NCBI GenBank assembly: GCA_040222455.1
Contig: JAVKDD010000025.1
Location: 124,001-188,000 of the forward strand
Reading direction: 5' to 3'
From: RHLJ01 sp040222455
Lineage (GTDB): Bacteria > Bacteroidota > Rhodothermia > Balneolales > Balneolaceae
Length of the DNA: 64,000 bases
Shown here in pieces: positions 62,389 to 64,000 of the stretch. A program made the position numbers and the translations under genes. The notes beneath the pieces are model-generated. The model did no database searches. It was given only the letters and a program-made list of their open reading frames with translations, and was not told the origin of the DNA. Each line of letters starts with the position of its first letter. Within the stretch, counting starts at the first letter, position 1.

Positions 62389-62394
62389 GGTATT

Positions 62395-62808
62395 ATGAAA
62401 TATTATTTTAACATAGTGATTGATGGGCTTACTTTTGATGAAGCTGTTTCTTTTTTAACTGAAGAGCTCCTAAAAGAAGGGTTTGGAGTAATTTCAGAAA
62501 TTGACATGAAAAAAACTTTAAAGACTAAACTGAATCTGAATTTCAGAAAGTATAAAATTCTGGGTGCTTGTAGTCCAAGTTATGCCTACCGGGCACTGAG
62601 TAGCGACGATAATGTTGGGGTGTTACTCCCATGTAATTTTGTAATTCAGGAACATGAAGATGGTGTAATCGAAATTTCCGCTGCCGATCCTATTGCCTCA
62701 ATGAATCCCGTTGAGAATGAGGACCTAGCTATGATTGCAAACCAGATACAGCGTAAAATCAGACAAGTGATTAAAGCGCTTCAATTTGGGAATTTTCATT
62801 CTCTTTGA
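62395..62808 (+). CDS. DUF302-domain protein
   Basis: 137 residues. The DUF302 fold is apparent from FGVISEIDMKKTLKTKLNL, FRKYKILGACSPSYAYRAL, VGVLLPCNFVIQEH and ISAADPIASM. Cys residues in GACSP and LPCNF are at the typical positions. The function of DUF302 is unknown; some members are associated with redox or metal stress. It has the strongest ribosome-binding site in the window. Confidence 0.9.
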   Translation: MKYYFNIVIDGLTFDEAVSFLTEELLKEGFGVISEIDMKKTLKTKLNLNFRKYKILGACSPSYAYRALSSDDNVGVLLPCNFVIQEHEDGVIEISAADPIASMNPVENEDLAMIANQIQRKIRQVIKALQFGNFHSL

Positions 62809-62854
62809 AGTTATTAATAGCTTTTAAATTAGAATAGAATACAGTTGAAAATCT

Positions 62855-63439
62855 TTAATTACTATCCCAGCCCCAAGGTGCTTCTGGAGTATTAACTTCT
62901 TTAGTTAAATCAAATTTCACACTGAAGTAACGGGGTGTTCCAATACGTCTGAGGTTGTACGTAAAATACATTCTGTCGCTAATTTCGATCCACCAAACAT
63001 TGGTTGAAGCTGCCGGAATAAGAGTACTCGTTTCTTGATCAGCAGGAAACATTTGAAGATTTGCGAGACCTTCATTTGTTGACATACCACCATATTGAGT
63101 TATTTCGTCTTCGGAACCATCTTCATGCCTATGATCATGTTTTAGCAAAATACGATCGTTTACTCTGGTTAAAACCCAGGTTCTGGATTTATCATCTCCT
63201 ACAAAAAAAGGAATCTTAATAGTATCTGCATCACAAGAACGTACATGCATTATAAGATCTTGACCTCTAAAGGAATCATTTTCTGGCGCTTCAATAACCT
63301 CACCTGAATAAGCTTTATCACAAAGTTTAGTTAATGAGTTCCAAAAAGCTAAACTTTCATTTTTCTCTGAATTATTGACCTGAGCCGATAAATAACTGGA
63401 ATTAAAAAGTATCAGAAGATATATGAAATATCGCATCAT
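62855..63439 (-). CDS. Conserved secreted protein, CpcT/CpeT-like
   Basis: 194 residues with a signal peptide (LLILFNSSYLSAQ). Landmarks are LIMHVRSCDADTIKIPFFVG, TWVLTR, HDHRHEDGSEDEITQYGG and WWIEISDRMYFTYNLRR. The KHDHRHEDGS motif suggests metal binding. It is a small secreted protein widespread in Bacteroidota, with a possible distant similarity to chromophore-lyase folds. Its ATG overlaps the TGA of gcvP by 4 bases (ATGA). Confidence 0.7.
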   Translation of the reverse strand: MMRYFIYLLILFNSSYLSAQVNNSEKNESLAFWNSLTKLCDKAYSGEVIEAPENDSFRGQDLIMHVRSCDADTIKIPFFVGDDKSRTWVLTRVNDRILLKHDHRHEDGSEDEITQYGGMSTNEGLANLQMFPADQETSTLIPAASTNVWWIEISDRMYFTYNLRRIGTPRYFSVKFDLTKEVNTPEAPWGWDSN

Positions 63440-64000
63440 GAAACATTCTCGATTTGATACTCAGAAATCGGTATACATGAGCAAATCAGGTTTCGGTCTC
63501 CATAGGCGTCATCTACTCGAGATACGCTTGGCCAAAATTTATTATATCGTAACTTATCGATTGGAAAGACTGCTTTTTCTCTAGTGTAAGGTCGGTTCCA
63601 ATTTTCATCCATAACCACACGCATCGTATGCGGAGCATGTTTTAGCACATTGTTCTCTTTATCTGCTTTGCCTTCTTCGATTTCACGAATTTCATTTCTA
63701 ATGCCAATCATGGCCTCACAAAAACGATCCAACTCTTCTTTGCTTTCACTTTCAGTCGGTTCAATCATTAATGTTCCTGAAACCGGGAAGCTCATAGTTG
63801 GTGCATGAAATCCATAATCCATTAATCGCTTAGCAAGGTCGACCGCTTCTATTCCAGCAGATTGCTTAAAAGGGCGAAGATCAATTATAAATTCGTGAGC
63901 AGAACGACCTGTTTTGCCAGTGTAAAGAATTGGGTAATGATCCGCTAATCTATCTTTTATATAATTCGCATTTAGGATGGCATGCTTAGTTGCTTCGGTC
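63436..64000 (-). CDS. gcvP: Glycine dehydrogenase (decarboxylating), C-terminal part
   Basis: The window edge cuts off the 5' part; about 187 C-terminal residues are visible. The stretch ILNANYIKDRLADHYPIL, followed by HEFIIDLRPFK and KRLMDYGFHAPTMSF, is diagnostic of GcvP, the P-protein of the glycine cleavage system. The frame is open to the edge. Its stop overlaps the start of the CpcT-like gene. Confidence 0.95.
   Translation of the reverse strand, partial: TEATKHAILNANYIKDRLADHYPILYTGKTGRSAHEFIIDLRPFKQSAGIEAVDLAKRLMDYGFHAPTMSFPVSGTLMIEPTESESKEELDRFCEAMIGIRNEIREIEEGKADKENNVLKHAPHTMRVVMDENWNRPYTREKAVFPIDKLRYNKFWPSVSRVDDAYGDRNLICSCIPISEYQIENVS

Noticed and set aside
1..64000. tRNA, rRNA, CRISPR arrays, insertion sequences or prophage
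   Set aside because: Read on both strands, no cloverleaf with CCA-proximal GTTCRA context, no regularly spaced repeats, and no transposase, integrase or phage structural gene was found.

Overview
The window is chromosomal DNA from an AT-rich, Gram-negative, aerobic heterotroph. It most resembles the Balneolales/Rhodothermota side of the Bacteroidota superphylum, although no rRNA or marker tree is available here. Pointers are a C-terminal sorting domain opening with NYPNPFNPST (type IX-secretion style), many lipoproteins and SPI-type secreted proteins, near absence of Shine-Dalgarno sequences, a DnaE with a fused DnaQ-like exonuclease, and split YeeE sulfur transporters. I see about 58 protein genes. 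There is no tRNA, rRNA, CRISPR array, transposase or phage gene. Gene content is largely housekeeping, with small accessory modules between.

Layout. 0-3.4 kb: SplB-like radical SAM gene and a lipoprotein amidohydrolase followed in frame by a headless gene remnant. 3.5-11.6 kb: TPR histidine kinase, pyrG with a Nudix gene, a GDPD phosphodiesterase, rlmB, NamZ-type muramidase, ndk. 11.7-16.1 kb: a nucleotide cyclase with an N-terminal zinc ribbon, mgsA and a YyaL-type thioredoxin-domain protein. 16.2-20.1 kb: an ECF sigma/anti-sigma pair and a large four-repeat CHRD protein whose upstream region shares a promoter-like element with that of the sigma gene. 20-28 kb: mnmA, DsrE, HNH, PiT-like transporter, a lone HATPase regulator, RluA, trxA and repeat-rich gaps. 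28-35 kb: dnaE and a umuDC pair whose UmuD has lost its catalytic dyad. 35-43 kb: hydroxyacid dehydrogenase, ilvE-crcB, ppc, tag, two orphan exported proteins. 43-48.5 kb: amino-acid permease and a sulfane-sulfur module (two YeeE halves, MBL-rhodanese persulfide dioxygenase-like enzyme, TauE exporter) divergent from a GntR/UTRA regulator across a 28-bp palindrome. 48.5-55.6 kb: paired M16 proteins, DinB, glycosyltransferase-phosphoesterase pair, OsmC. 55.6-58.9 kb: a tight glutamine synthetase-like / APH-like kinase / HAD-IIA operon of unknown pathway. 58.9-64 kb: large lipoprotein, M20 peptidase, DUF302, a conserved secreted protein and the 3' end of gcvP.

How the parts work together. The clearest systems are the sulfane-sulfur import-oxidation-export module with its own regulator, the ECF-CHRD regulon, the DNA damage-tolerance pair (umuDC) that may share an operator motif with the radical SAM gene at 0.2-1.2 kb, and the uncharacterised GS-kinase-HAD operon. 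Five of ten convergent gene pairs overlap at their stop codons, and two more lie within 6 bp, so terminator hairpins are confined to the roomier gaps. Several of those gaps hold decayed palindromic repeats.
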